Below are positions 1 through 11,448 of a stretch of 64,000 nucleotides of DNA, piece by piece. This DNA is from Cydia pomonella (taxonomy: Eukaryota; Arthropoda; Insecta; Lepidoptera; Tortricidae). Every line of letters starts with the position of its first letter. The first letter of the stretch is position 1. The stretch spans positions 8,357,349 to 8,421,348 of the forward strand of contig NC_084715.1 of NCBI RefSeq assembly GCF_033807575.1. Reading direction: 5' to 3'. The notes below the pieces were generated by a model. That model worked only from the letters and a program-made list of their open reading frames with translations. It did not search any database and was not told the DNA's origin. Position numbers and translations under genes: made by a program.

Positions 1-77
1 AAAGACAGCTGGATATAGACTGATTTATTATTTTTAAAAACCTACCCACACCAATACATATTTATGAATATACTACA
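1..77 (-). repeat. 3' LTR of the mag-like element, cut by the window edge
   Basis: These 77 bases are identical to 4836-4912. On the minus strand the LTR begins TGTAGTATATTC directly after the polypurine tract. An AATAAA signal lies at 29-24 on the minus strand. About 12 bases of the LTR end should lie outside the window. Confidence 0.88.
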
Positions 78-90
78 TCTCCCTCTTAAT
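78..90 (-). other. Polypurine tract of the mag-like element
   Basis: On the minus strand the purine run AAGAGGGAGA abuts the first TG of the 3' LTR. This is the expected plus-strand DNA primer position. Confidence 0.7.
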
Positions 91-663
91 GAATTGATGA
101 AGTAATCCAATTATTACAAGTTTTAACCGATTTGGATTACAGTAATTATGCTAAGTCCTTACAGTATATAATTATAGCTAGTACATTTCATGAAGAGCCT
201 TGATTTTCACTTTTATTACTATGTTATCAAAGTTTAATTTCGCTAGACAGCTTACCTTCGTGAGATGCAGTATCTATAATCTTAATCTCCGCCGCACAGT
301 TATGAACATAACATACTAATTTATAATGTTTATCCTTCCTATCCATATGAATTATTGTTTTGATCATACGTATGCCTAAACTTAATTGCAAACTTGTGTT
401 AAAATAACAAAGCAAGGAATAAATGAAATGAAATTAAAACAGTTAGATATTTTTAAATTTGCTTGTATCAGATCCAACTTGACATTAAGATTATTTGTTT
501 AGGTACATACTTTAACTATTACATGCAATAATCGTTCATATATAAAAGTTCTCATATACATAAGGTTTATATTTGCTAACACGAGGAACTGCAATTACGA
601 TATACATGATTGACATAGGTAAATATGTAATATACCTATTTTATATATATTTAACATGGGTTA
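91..663 (-). other. 3' untranslated region of the mag-like element
   Basis: An AT-rich stretch between the pol stop codon and the polypurine tract. I see no coding region in it. A possible 62-codon frame on the minus strand (415-227) has no recognisable domain and is probably chance. Confidence 0.5.
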
Positions 664-3600
664 TTATTGCTTTAACTTTTTTCTGGCCTCTATAGCAGCA
701 GCCCTCGGCAAGCGTTGATAGCTATTTTCATTACGCCCTGAGACAACAGGCTGACCGGTCTGAGAACGCGTATCCTGAACCGCGGTGTCGGGGGCCGTAT
801 CGAGTGACTCTCCTACGTCGTCGTAAACCCTGTCATCGCTTGAACACCCTGCATCTTCACCGTCCAATATCTCGTGATGAGATGATGCGTGAGATGCAAT
901 CTCGGATTCCAGCTTAATCAGATGCCGCCTATTTTTTCGGTGACGCTTGCCTGAGGCATCCGTTACGAAGTACGATCGCGGCTGTGACGCCCGCCCCGTG
1001 ACCCGCGCCGCGCGCCTCCGGCCGCCACTGCCGTCTAGTGCGATGACGTCATCACCCGGCTGCAGCTCCGGCAGCGCTCGCGCCCGCTTGTCGTGCCATT
1101 GTTTACTCCGCGCCTGATTACGCACTATGTTATCATAATCGACCGTGTTGTCCCTATCCGGTACTAATTTATCCTCATGAATTGGTAATCGCGTATTTAA
1201 TCTCCTGCCCATTAGCAGTTGTGCAGGACTAGCGATGCCATCCCGCGGAGTGGCTCTAAAATTCAATAAACCTAAATAAAAGTCTGAACCCGTGTCCAAT
1301 GATTTTTTTAAAATCATTTTCATTGTCCTTACCGCTCGTTCGCTGCGACCGTTTGATTGAGCGTAGTTGGGAGATGACGTGGAGTGCCTAAAGTCCCAGA
1401 CTTCTGCAAATTTCTTGAATTCCCTCGACGCATAGGCTGGGCCGTTATCTGAAATGAGCTCCACTGGAATTCCGTGTCGGGCAAATTGATCCTTTAGTGC
1501 TAGCACTACAGCGGCTGAGTTTATAGATCTTAAGGGACATACCTCGACAAAGTTTGAAAAGTAGTCGACTAAGAGCAAGTAGTTTTTACTCTTGTACTCA
1601 AAAATATCCGAACCAACTTTGGCCCATGGTATGCCCGGTATGAGGTGCGGCACCATCGGCTCCCGCTGCGGCGCGGGCGCGTGCTGCGCGCAGGTGCGGC
1701 AGCGGCGCACGGCGCGCTCGACGTCACGCGACATGCCCGGCCACCACATTACCTCCCTGGCGCGCCGCTTGCACCGGTCTATGCCGAGGTGGCCTTCGTG
1801 CACCCGCGATACCATCTCTGTTCGGAGACCGGTCGGAATATACACCAGATTATTCTTGAATAAGACGCCGTCTGTGTATTCAAAGCATTCCCTGCCGTCC
1901 CATAATGCTCGCACACATTCATCAGACTCGTGTTTTGAGGTTGGCCACCCGTTTTTGATGTAATTTATTAAAACTTGACATACCTTGTCCTTGCAAGTGA
2001 CTTGTCTTATTGTATCCATCTTGTTATCACTTATGCGCACCGACCGCAACAGGAAACAGGTTTGATCGTCAACTTCCTGTGAGATCTTATCGCTCATTAA
2101 GTCTGGAAGGGCCGCACGTGACAACGTATCCGCGATGAACATGTACTTTCCGGGTTTGTATACAACAGAAAAATCATACCTCTGAACACGCAACATCATA
2201 CGCTGCAACCGAGCCGGTACAGCGTCCAGGGATTTCTTAAACAGCGCTTCCAAGGGTTTGTGGTCCGTTTCAACTACCACGTCTGATTTCCCGTATACAT
2301 ACTGATGGAACCTCTCGAGAGCAAAAACAATCGCCAACATCTCCTTCTCGATCTGCGCGTAGCGTTGCTGCGTGTCGGTGAGCGTGGCAGAAGCAAACTC
2401 AACCGGACGCTCCTGTTGCAGGACAACAGCTCCTAGGGCCTGGCTACTCGCATCTACGGAAAGCACGCAGGGACGATCCGGCGCGAACAGCGCCAGCACC
2501 GGCGCCTCACACAGCGCCTGCTTCAACGCGCGCACCACGTGCTCCTCGCACTCGCCCCAGCACCACTCACTGTCTTTTTTAAGGAGGTTTCTAAGTGGAG
2601 CTACTTGTTCCGAATAACATGGAATGAACTTGGCAACATAATTGATCATACCTAGAAACCTTTCTAGAGAGTGCCTGTCACTAGGGCTCGGCATTTCTTT
2701 AATAGCCTTTAATTTTTTGTCATCGATTTTAACCCCTTCCGAATTAAAAGTATGACCTAAATATGTTACCTCACTCACACAAAATTCACACTTTTCCTTA
2801 TTAAATTTTATACCTACTTGTCTCGCTCTTTCAAGCAAACTTCGTAACCGACTGTCATGCTCTTCCTCCGTGGCTCCCCAGACGATAACGTCATCGACGA
2901 ACGAATCGACACCTTCGAGGTCCTCCAGCAGCTGTCTTATTTTACTGTGAAACACCTCAGAAGCCGAATTAATTCCATATGGTAAGCGTAAAAATTGATA
3001 CCTACCATATGGCGTGCCAAATGTGCACAGATCGGCACTGTCATCGTCTAACTGGATCATCCAGAACCCGGACCTGGCATCTAACTTACTGAAATAACGC
3101 GCTCCCTTTAACTTTGTCGCTATCTCTGTTACCGTAGGCAACGGGTAGTGCTGACGACGTATAACGCGGTTCAATGGTCGTGGATCGAGGCACACTCGAA
3201 AACTCCCATCTTTTTTAGCAACCATAACTATAGCATTTACCCACGAGGTGGGGTGCGTAACTTTACGTATGACACCTAAACTCTCCATGCGAGTCAACTC
3301 GGTCAACAGCTGATCCCTGACACCTAACGGTATTTTGCGTACAGGACAAATGCATGGACACGCGTCGCTTTCAATAGGTATCTTATACTGACCTGGAAGT
3401 TTACCTAGGCCACTGAACAAATCAGTAAAGTCGTCAACGTTTAGCGAATAGACACGTTTTACTAGGCCTAATTCTCTCAGAGCGTATTTTCCAAGAATAC
3501 TTTGATATTCCCCCTCCGCTATAATAAATTTCAACATAAATTCCTGTTGTTTGTATATGCATTTAATAATACACGAGCCTATAAAGGGAATATAATTGCG

Positions 3601-3726
3601 ACAATATGATTGCGCTTTTATATTGTCGGCGCTTATATCCGAGAGACTAAAGCCTAATTTCACAAAATTAGATTTAGATATTACATTGAGATCTGCACCA
3701 GTGTCCAGCTTAAATTTATGTCTTAC
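664..3726 (-). CDS. pol: Pol polyprotein of the mag-like element (protease, RT, RNase H, integrase)
   Basis: Copies the element RNA into DNA and inserts it into the genome. The open frame begins at 3726, upstream of any ATG, so Pol must be made by frameshifting from gag. The protease active site DTGA lies at 3705-3694, before the first GTG at 3663. Counting residues from 3663: reverse transcriptase about 100-275 with the first aspartate at D195 and the FVDD box at 255-258; RNase H about 400-515 with D404, TDHKPL near 466-471 and the ADTLSR aspartate at 512; integrase with an HHCC zinc site (H622, H625, C655, C658) and the catalytic triad D686, D739, E775, which has D-35-E spacing. The frame has no internal stop to 664. 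FVDD in place of YVDD or YADD is an acceptable Ty3/Gypsy variant. Confidence 0.92.
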   Translation of the reverse strand, partial: VRHKFKLDTGADLNVISKSNFVKLGFSLSDISADNIKAQSYCRNYIPFIGSCIIKCIYKQQEFMLKFIIAEGEYQSILGKYALRELGLVKRVYSLNVDDFTDLFSGLGKLPGQYKIPIESDACPCICPVRKIPLGVRDQLLTELTRMESLGVIRKVTHPTSWVNAIVMVAKKDGSFRVCLDPRPLNRVIRRQHYPLPTVTEIATKLKGARYFSKLDARSGFWMIQLDDDSADLCTFGTPYGRYQFLRLPYGINSASEVFHSKIRQLLEDLEGVDSFVDDVIVWGATEEEHDSRLRSLLERARQVGIKFNKEKCEFCVSEVTYLGHTFNSEGVKIDDKKLKAIKEMPSPSDRHSLERFLGMINYVAKFIPCYSEQVAPLRNLLKKDSEWCWGECEEHVVRALKQALCEAPVLALFAPDRPCVLSVDASSQALGAVVLQQERPVEFASATLTDTQQRYAQIEKEMLAIVFALERFHQYVYGKSDVVVETDHKPLEALFKKSLDAVPARLQRMMLRVQRYDFSVVYKPGKYMFIADTLSRAALPDLMSDKISQEVDDQTCFLLRSVRISDNKMDTIRQVTCKDKVCQVLINYIKNGWPTSKHESDECVRALWDGRECFEYTDGVLFKNNLVYIPTGLRTEMVSRVHEGHLGIDRCKRRAREVMWWPGMSRDVERAVRRCRTCAQHAPAPQREPMVPHLIPGIPWAKVGSDIFEYKSKNYLLLVDYFSNFVEVCPLRSINSAAVVLALKDQFARHGIPVELISDNGPAYASREFKKFAEVWDFRHSTSSPNYAQSNGRSERAVRTMKMILKKSLDTGSDFYLGLLNFRATPRDGIASPAQLLMGRRLNTRLPIHEDKLVPDRDNTVDYDNIVRNQARSKQWHDKRARALPELQPGDDVIALDGSGGRRRAARVTGRASQPRSYFVTDASGKRHRKNRRHLIKLESEIASHASSHHEILDGEDAGCSSDDRVYDDVGESLDTAPDTAVQDTRSQTGQPVVSGRNENSYQRLPRAAAIEARKKLKQ

Positions 3727-4714
3727 TTACTAATCTATCTGAACAAAGTAACGGTAATGATTCATACCACTCAGAGTCCTCAATGTGGTCGACGTTTTTG
3801 ATAGTGTCCAAATAATACAGGTCGTCACTGTCCTCCTGTAGTTGATACACTTTGTTCGATTTACGCGCCGGACACACTTTTTTAAAATGACCTCTGTTTC
3901 CGCACAAAAAACACTTAACACTTTTAGCCGCGCAACGAGCCCCGCCGTCACAATAGCTTTCAGCACACGATGCACATAATCGCTCCCGAGCGCTCCCGGC
4001 CGCTCCCGCGCCGCCGGATGCCGCGCCGGCGCCGCCGACGCCGCCGCCGGACGCGCGCGCGCCGCCTCCGCGGCCTCCGCGCCAGCCACGACGCACCGAC
4101 CCACGCCCACAGCCCGAGCGATTCCTCAACGCATCTACCGACATACTCACTGACTCCTTCTTGACGCCTTCGATCTCCCGGTTCTCTTCACTCGTTATTT
4201 CACCAGACTGACATATTCGTATAGCTTTTTCTAATGTCAACCCGTCTGTGCGCAAGAGTCTATCCCGTACTACGCTATCCTTAATCCCGCACACGATGCG
4301 ATCGCGTAGCAAGCCATCTTCGAGTTTATCAAACTCGCACTGTTGACTAATGATTCTCAAAGCGGTTACATATTCATCGATGCCTTCACCCGGCTCTTGA
4401 CTGCGTGTGAAAAACTTAAATCGCAGCATAATAACATTTGTTTTTGTGCCAAAATGCTGATCAAACTTTTCAATCAACTTATCAATGTCGTCGCGATCCT
4501 CCTCTTTATCAAACTTGAACGTTGTGTACACGTCGTATCCCTCGGACCCGATAAGATTTATTAATAAACTCGCTTGTACATCCGAAGGTTCCTTGTATAC
4601 ACCAGATGCCTTTAAAAACACTTTAAACTGCTTTAACCATTTGCGCCATGAATCAGCACGATTCGCCGGGCCGCCTTCTAAAGCTAATTCCGTAGGAGGA
4701 CGCGCGTGCTCCAT
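3716..4714 (-). CDS. gag: Gag protein of the mag-like element
   Basis: Structural protein that forms the virus-like particle and binds RNA. The first ATG is at 4714; the frame is open four codons further (GTG at 4726), but 4714 is the better start. The protein is 332 residues. Its N-terminal half looks like a retrotransposon capsid. A Gly/Ala/Arg-rich linker with RGG-like repeats (about residues 200-245) is encoded by the very GC-rich stretch near 3990-4110. The zinc knuckle is CFLCGNRGHFKKVC at about residues 268-281. The stop (3718-3716) overlaps the start of the open pol frame by 11 bases. Pol lies in the +1 frame relative to Gag, so a +1 (or -2) shift is needed. Confidence 0.88.
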   Translation of the reverse strand: MEHARPPTELALEGGPANRADSWRKWLKQFKVFLKASGVYKEPSDVQASLLINLIGSEGYDVYTTFKFDKEEDRDDIDKLIEKFDQHFGTKTNVIMLRFKFFTRSQEPGEGIDEYVTALRIISQQCEFDKLEDGLLRDRIVCGIKDSVVRDRLLRTDGLTLEKAIRICQSGEITSEENREIEGVKKESVSMSVDALRNRSGCGRGSVRRGWRGGRGGGARASGGGVGGAGAASGGAGAAGSARERLCASCAESYCDGGARCAAKSVKCFLCGNRGHFKKVCPARKSNKVYQLQEDSDDLYYLDTIKNVDHIEDSEWYESLPLLCSDRLVSKT

Positions 4715-4805
4715 TGTTAAAAACACGTATTTACTAACAGTGCACTTGTATTAAAGTTAAAAGTTCACCGCACGACACTTAATAATGTAATTTATTCGAT
4801 ATTTC

Positions 4806-4823
4806 CGAGCACCGCTGTCACCA
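4806..4823 (-). promoter_or_regulatory. Primer-binding site of the mag-like element
   Basis: On the minus strand TGGTGACAGCGG starts immediately after the CA that ends the 5' LTR. TGG pairs with the CCA end of a host tRNA. The tRNA identity was not determined. Confidence 0.65.
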
Positions 4824-4912
4824 TGAAGTAAACACAAAGACAGCTGGATATAGACTGATTTATTATTTTTAAAAACCTACCCACACCAATACATATTTAT
4901 GAATATACTACA
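4824..4912 (-). repeat. 5' LTR of the mag-like element, about 89 bp
   Basis: Bounded by TG and CA on the minus strand. It ends next to the primer-binding site and shares 77 of 77 visible bases with the other LTR. An LTR this short is typical of mag elements. It must carry the promoter and the AATAAA signal (minus strand, 4864-4859). Confidence 0.85.
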
Positions 4913-5564
4913 AGTCCTACATTTAGAGTATAAAAAAACCGAAATATATGGTTATTTCGATGTCATTGCAAAAAACCGGTTCCGATCCCTGAAACAGATA
5001 CATCGGTAAATACAAGTGTTAACTCACGTACTGATTTACGATTCATAACTCGCAGTGTATCTCGCAAGCGCTTATTGCCAGGATTTTTGAAACCCGAATG
5101 CCGCTCCCGGGGTCAGATAAAGAAAAAACTTTAAATATTTTGTTTTCTTTAAGATGCTTATCGTGCCGAATAACTTCGCACCCGGAATAAGGGAATTCAT
5201 AGAAGTCACGACCTTCAGAAATAAGGAATACAATACAATAATAAGACACGCGCGACTGCCTAAAGTGTGTAGAAACACCTCGCAAAAGCTTGACTAGGCT
5301 TGACGTCATAAATACTGATAATTCCTGCCTCTGATGAAAACGACCCTTTTGTGATCTATGGCTGGCGTATATTAATTCTAGCGACGACAATATTTCCCGT
5401 TTATTTATTGAGTTTCGGAACGAGAGGCCAAAGGGCGACACTTTGTATCAAGTTTGAATTTCATATAAAGTAATAATTTAGTGGAGCATACTGTTGGGCG
5501 CATGTCACGGTCGAAATAATTATAACAATCCTTAAGATCTATTTATGTACATGGAGTGAGTTTT
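4913..5564. other. No recognisable feature
   Basis: AT-rich DNA flanking the retrotransposon. The minus-strand open frames here (132 and 68 codons) show no domain, overlap each other and look random. Confidence 0.5.
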
Positions 5565-6010
5565 AAGAACAAATACCAGTTGAGCCCTTTCTCAGACTTA
5601 AGGTGAATACCTTTGTCGCACTGACGAGGGCGGCTTCTAAAATTAGTGCGATAAGGACAACTGCAGCTTAGGCGCAAAATCACGTAAACATCCTGTAGGA
5701 TGTAGGAAATGTATTTTTTTCTCGACATTTTCCTTTTCTAAAACTTAACCAATCGTAACGAAATTTTGGGAACGGAATGAGAAAAAGAAAATCTGTGTCT
5801 CACCGTTTAATTGTGTTTACTTTTGCCAATTTTGTATGCGAGGCGTCTGTTTACGGCGCATTTATTTGGCCGTTTTAGCGCTTTTTTAAATAACCTAGTT
5901 CTTATAAAAACAAAAATATGTGTAAAAAACGTACAGACACAGATACTGGTAATATTGAACTCTTATAAAAATATGCATCTATGGCGAAAATGTCGAGAAC
6001 GTTTGTATGA
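5565..6010. repeat. Dispersed repeat, copy 1 (pair with 62160-62610)
   Basis: Shares long matching blocks in the same orientation with 62160-62610. Examples are AACTTAACCAATCGTAACGA, TTTTGGGAACGGAATGAGAA, GGCGTCTGTTTACGGCGC and AAAATGTCGAGAACGTTT. The two copies carry several indels, so they are old. No coding capacity was seen and the class is unknown. Confidence 0.7.
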
Positions 6011-8300
6011 AAAAAATGACCACTAATGTTTCCCCTTAATGGCAATAACACATTAGTGATCAGTCGATTTGTTTGTATATTATGAATTGTGATAATAATG
6101 TGAATTATGTTACATCTAAAGAGAGGCACAAGAAAAAAAAGTTCGATTCGTGTATACGAACACACTTATTCTCACACGACAATTTAACTTCATGCGAGTA
6201 TTTTTAGAATCGGGTTGATCCTATTTGTATACGAGATACCCCAGTATGTAGATACCCCATTTTATACGGTTTTGTTTATGCAGGTAATCTTTAAAGTAAA
6301 GTCCCGGTTTTTCTCGTTTTAAGCTATACCCACGTGTAAAGTTAACATGGTACCGGCCAAGTTGAAATGTAAACTGTTTATCAGACGTTTCAGAATCTCT
6401 AATTTTGGCAGCTCTTATAGATAAGGCAGATCTGACAAATTACTGTCCCGTTCTTGTTGCGTCTGCGCTGAGCCTAACACAGTTGTATAAACAAAACAAA
6501 AAACAGAGTAAATACATATTACTTAAGAAGTTCACGGCGACATTTTACAGCCCAACTTCAGTTAGTACGCTGAATAAGAACAACAGAACTCATCTTAATA
6601 GGACAAGAGCGAGTAACGAAATAAAAAGTTAGTGAGTAGGGACTACCCTACTCCTTAAGCATCCTTAAGACTACTTAAGGATGCTTAACAAAGTTGCCCG
6701 ATTAGCTGACGAGACAGAAAAGGGCGATTCGTAAAAAAATTTTTTATCAGTGTTTCAACCGCTGTGGTCCACTTGTCTCCAAAACTATCCCAAGAATCAC
6801 GACTATCAGATTATACAAAGTGATTTTACATCTTGTGTGCAGCTGGTATTTTTTCGTTTAGTTGTGTCAGGTTTCGGATTTTTGACTGAAGGCTACAATA
6901 GCAATTAAGTCCTAAAGTGGTCAGACCGTATTTTGCGAGATGAATCAGTCGTGTCATAATAAACGATTTTCTATGACTTCTCTCGAAATCGTCATCAAAA
7001 GTTACCTGAACATATTGATGACTGTCGAGTCCCGAGTCGACCTGGTTAGTTAACGTCGTTTAGTAATTTCATAATGACTCAAAGATTCACGTCACGGTGT
7101 TTGTTGAAAAAATACCGTAAACTTATATTGGAGCGAGCAAGATGCTGCCAAAAACGTGAGCAAAACGCTACTCTGAACGCGCTATAGTGAGTGTTAATTT
7201 ATTTTACACCTCCATTTAGAGCCCAAAATTTTTTTTCTCTATTTATTAGGTTACACAACAGTTTTAAAGCATTTAATTTATAAGTAAATATTTTATGCTT
7301 CTATCAGGATAACCCGTTCTTTCGGTACATAATTATTATTCATTCGGCTATTACGTAATAGTACTCGTAAATATATCTATTGTCGTTTAATATCTACATA
7401 CACTACTATTTGTAATTTGTGCGTACGTGCGTGCGTGTGTGTGTGTGTGTGTTAATATCAATGAACCACCTTTTTAATTTTTTTTTTTGTTATTTGTATG
7501 TATGTCGTATTATAGCAAAACATGTCTTATCACATTTTGATAGTATTTTATTAAGCTGTCCGACGATAAAAGGCTTAATAAACCTAAAAGAATGACCCTT
7601 AGACGATTGCACAAAAAATATCTTAAATTCACCGTCCTACCTAGCAAGCCAATTAGCTTGCTAATGTTACTTACTCTTACTCACGTCACGTACCTTTGTA
7701 AGTACGGGACGCAAGTTATCAGACTAATAAAAAGGTGTACCTAAATGACACGTTTGCAATTCGCACCGGGTATGATCTTGAGATAGTACTTACGAAGTGT
7801 ATTTTTTTTAAGTAGTGAGCAATTTTCACGCAAAAAGAAATAAAAGCTTTAAGGTGTTTTATTGGCTCTTCGGTTAGGTACCTACCTGACAAATTTCCAT
7901 TGTAAGGAAATGATTATGTAATTTGTTGAGAGATTTGCAGCGTCATAAAAGTATAGTAAATGGTACAGAACAAGTTTCTTAAATTTATTAAATACTTTCT
8001 CATTAAAGTCTGGTAGTATTGCAGCTAAGCGCTGGAGACCTAAGTTAGTATGAAGTTTCTTGAGACATGAGTACAAAATATCATTTGATATTTTACCGTT
8101 TGCTCTTAGGTGAAAATGGAAACATTGAGAAAATCGGAGTAGTCCATCTAATAGTTTACCTCTGCTGGTTTGATAGTCCTGGCAGTCATTTCAGTATTTT
8201 TTTTTAGGTACTTTAAGTAAGTAAGTAATTTACGCAGAAAAAATCATCGTTTCTAAGGCTATCATTTATCGTTTTATATTTGCTGTCCCAGTATGTAGTT
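6011..8300. other. AT-rich DNA with no gene
   Basis: Nothing coding is supported. It holds a perfect short hairpin (6655-6688) and a (GT)n run near 7428-7452. Open frames of 60-75 codons show no domain or repeat structure. Confidence 0.5.
6655..6688. repeat. Perfect 15-bp inverted repeat
   Basis: TTAAGCATCCTTAAG at 6655-6669 and its exact reverse complement at 6674-6688, separated by four bases. No promoter or gene end is recognisable beside it. Confidence 0.75.
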
Positions 8301-8434
8301 ATTTACGATACAAGTGCAGAAAATAGGAAATTCGCAACGAGTGGTGATACATTGATCATTAAAACACGACCGAAGGGAGTGTTTTAAATCGACACGAGTT
8401 GCGAATTACCTATTCGCACGTGTATCGTACAACG
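8301..8434. mobile_element. Palindromic MITE-like repeat
   Basis: The ends are near reverse complements. ACGATACAAGTGC..AATAGG.AATTCGCAAC on the left pairs with GTTGCGAATTACCTATTCGCACGTGTATCGT on the right, around a centre with paired AAAACAC and GTGTTTT. There is no open frame. It is probably a non-autonomous DNA element. Confidence 0.6.
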
Positions 8435-8913
8435 TTTTAGAGTACGTTTGGCTCTTTAAAGATTCGACATATGCACGGAAAGTGCTCATTCTCGCACGCG
8501 TGCGTGTACTGTAAACATATATTTTGTTCCTTTTCTATGTATACTTTGAGACTATATATCCTGTTTATTGTAATATACATTTCATAATAAATTAAAGGAA
8601 ATGCGACGTAAACAAAGCATTCCTATCCTCCATGCCATGAAATGCTCGTTTTGTTTTTATGTAAGGAGAGACAAAACGCCGTCATTTGTCTCCAGTAGCG
8701 GTAGGTATTTTGGTTGCAAAAAGAGCTTCGGTTTACAAACTTGTTCCTTAAAATATTAGACAAAGGTTTTGTGAATTTGTGTTTTCAGCGCCAATCGTGT
8801 AAAAGGAGGAATAGTAATAAATCATTTATTCGTTAACACAAAGGAAAAAGTTACACAAATATAAACATAGAAAAGCCAAAAGTGTCGCGCAGTGGCCTCA
8901 TGTCAGTATGATG

Positions 8914-9215
8914 CTTTTTTTAATACTACGTCGATGGCAAACAAGCATACGGCCCGCCTTATGGTAAGCGATCTCCGTAGCCTATGTACGCCTGCAACTC
9001 CAGAGGAGTTACATGCGCGTTGCCGACCTTAACACTCCCCACCCTCGTTGAGCTCTGGCAACCTGAGTGGTGAGTACCGGCAGGAACACAACACTGAGTA
9101 TAGGGTCTAGTGTTATTTGGCTGCGGTTTTCTGTAAGGTGGAGGTACTTCCCCGGTTGGGTTCTGCTCTAGATCTGGTATGACATCCGCTGTGTGTAGGG
9201 CACACCCTACCACAC
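8914..9215 (-). mobile_element. Lepidopteran SINE-like element, minus strand
   Basis: Read on the minus strand it contains CTCTGGAGTTGCAGGCGTACATAGGCTACGG, the stretch TTACCATAAGGCGGGCCGTATGC and TTTGCCATCGACGTAGTAT, ending in an A-rich tail. The same block recurs on the plus strand at 31859-32024. I recognise it as a widespread lepidopteran SINE-like family. The 84-codon frame across it is incidental. Confidence 0.65.
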
Positions 9216-11448
9216 AATATGATATTCACAATGCCCATACCTATCTTTTGGACGTAGTTTAAGGATGTATCCGAGGCTAAACCCCGGGACCTGGGTGCTG
9301 TTGACTCCAGCGCTAATCTTCTTTTAAGACCATCAGGTAGAAAACGGTATGCTTTTTAAATTATTCTATAGCACATATTTATAGGTTCACATTTTTGATT
9401 TGGACTTGGCATTGAAATCACAGCGCGTCTTTTTATAATTATATTTGCCAAAAGCAAATGAAGTCCAGCAAAATAGGGTACAATAACTAAAACTCTTAAT
9501 TGGGCACCTCCATGGAAGAAAACGATACCGAGCGACCGAAAGCGACAGTAAAGAGCAATTTGTTCGCATGGCAGCCATCAAAGGATGGGCCATATTCCTA
9601 AAGTACGGTGTATCATTACAGCGATCCCCAGTCTATCAAGCGTGGCTATTATGGCAACGTAAAGTGGGTTAAGGGAGGCTTTTGTCCAGCAGGTTGTACT
9701 TTGATTATGGCTCGTGGCCTGCCATAATGCCATTAGAGCTTGCTCTAATTATATTAAATGTGAACTGTGTAATACACCCTAAAATAAATTTTGATCGGAT
9801 ATATTATGAAGCTTATAATTACCACATCATCAGCCTTTAAACATCCTACTGCTAAATACAGGCCACCTCTCACGAGTAGAATAATAAACCCACGCTAGTT
9901 CAATGGAGAGGAACGCAACAATCACATTTGAATTTCTTAGTAAGATCCCAACCACATATCTAAAGTACGGACGTGCTCATCAAATATTTTGTAAAATAAA
10001 AACTGTGTGAGGCTTGGTATCGCACAAGGAAACTGCAACTTAAAGCCCTTTAGTTCTTATCTGAAGTATCCCCCGGCGAGCAGTCCGTTCATTCCGGTGC
10101 TTAGGTAGTGATAAAACTACTTTTTATGACGCTTAAAAGACCATAGCGAGACTATGTAGAACAATTTTGCATTAAAAATTCGTAAGTTGATAGTCTTTAT
10201 TCTTGTTTTCATATCTGCATTTGAAGGAATCCCACGTGTATACAATAAATGGACTGACTTCTGCTCCAAAGCAAAACAAGAGTAATTTTATAGTGTTAAA
10301 CTTGGCTAGGTTGACAAAGCCCTGAAAACGGCTCATAGGTGCAAAATGAAGTGATTACAATACAATTTAAATTAAAGAGAGATCAATAATTCATATAGGT
10401 ACTTACCTACTTAACTATGAATCGCACTCATTACAAGTTCTTTCTTAAACAAAGCAAAGGTGTGTAAATAATAAAAACACGATATTACATGACGTTATAA
10501 TTATAGCCACCTACTTATTTGGACGGTTAATACAAATATTACCTACATTAGAATTTTCTTCTTACGCTGCCAAAGTCACAACGTTCCGTTCCCTTTTTTG
10601 TCTTATCACGATATTGGAGCAAGGTCAAACGATAACTTGTACACGACATTTCTACAAGATCTTATCGTCTGTTTGAGGATATTTTACCAATATTATCTCT
10701 GGTTCGACATCTTTCAAATATTATTTTGAGCAGTTATTCCAGTCATTTATAAGGAAGGAAATGAAAATGAATTCTGGACTAAAACCGACTGTTTTTACGT
10801 GCCAAAAAATTAGAATAAAAAACTCATTTCCTTATTTTGTCAACGACATATTGCATCATCAATGGGCTATATCTTTACATGCTAACGGATGTTTTTACTT
10901 ATATGGTATGTGATTTCTTTTAACTAATGATTTGTGTTTATTGTAAGTATGCGATGTAGAGATAAAAAAATATTAAAATAGGGGCTCACTTGATTCAAGA
11001 AATCTGTGATGACGGATGACGTATTGATGGCTTACATATCGCTACTTTTGTGTTGTGGCAAGTCGTAGCCGACCTGTGAAATTCTTAAGTTGCCTAAGGT
11101 CATGTTCTTAAGTCAATTGGCCCACAGATAATGAAAACTATATATGAAATTTTCAAAAACTACAATATGCCTAGCATAAATAGTAAATAATTTGAATTTC
11201 ACCTGTACCTTTAATTTAAGGCGGCTAAAAGTAATGGATGCACATAAATTAATATAATTTGTCATCTTTCCGAAGTAAGTCTTAATATAATTTGCATACC
11301 AGATGTAGAACAGTCCAAAGTTAAGTTTCTCCGCATATTAAATAGAAGCCCAGATTTCATATGTTTCATAGTAATATACAGTAATGTACAGAGTGTTCTT
11401 TACTTCACAAAAAAATCGAAGGCATTGTATTTCGTACGAGACCTAACA
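9216..11448. other. AT-rich DNA with no gene
   Basis: I see no coding region, RNA gene or clear repeat. A minus-strand frame at 9593-9387 has no recognisable motif. Confidence 0.5.

Larger units (their letters stand above)
1..4912 (-). mobile_element. mag-like Ty3/Gypsy LTR retrotransposon, nearly complete
   Basis: The element runs on the minus strand. In transcription order it has a 5' LTR (4912-4824), a primer-binding site, gag, pol, an untranslated stretch, a polypurine tract and the start of the 3' LTR, which the window edge cuts. The 77 bases of 3' LTR that are visible match 4836-4912 exactly, so the insertion is young. The very short LTR (about 89 bp), a Gag with one CCHC knuckle, a Pol ordered protease-RT-RNase H-integrase and no env gene fit the mag lineage, first described in Bombyx mori. 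The reading frames have no internal stops. It is clearly more GC-rich than the flanking DNA. The target-site duplication cannot be checked because the left flank is missing. Confidence 0.9.

Noticed and set aside
3970..4164. Plus-strand arginine-rich frame inside gag
   Set aside because: It is the antisense of the GC-rich Gag linker. Arg runs come from the repeated CGC/CCG composition.
5043..5441. 132-codon minus-strand frame
   Set aside because: No recognisable motif and no conserved neighbour. It overlaps another random frame.
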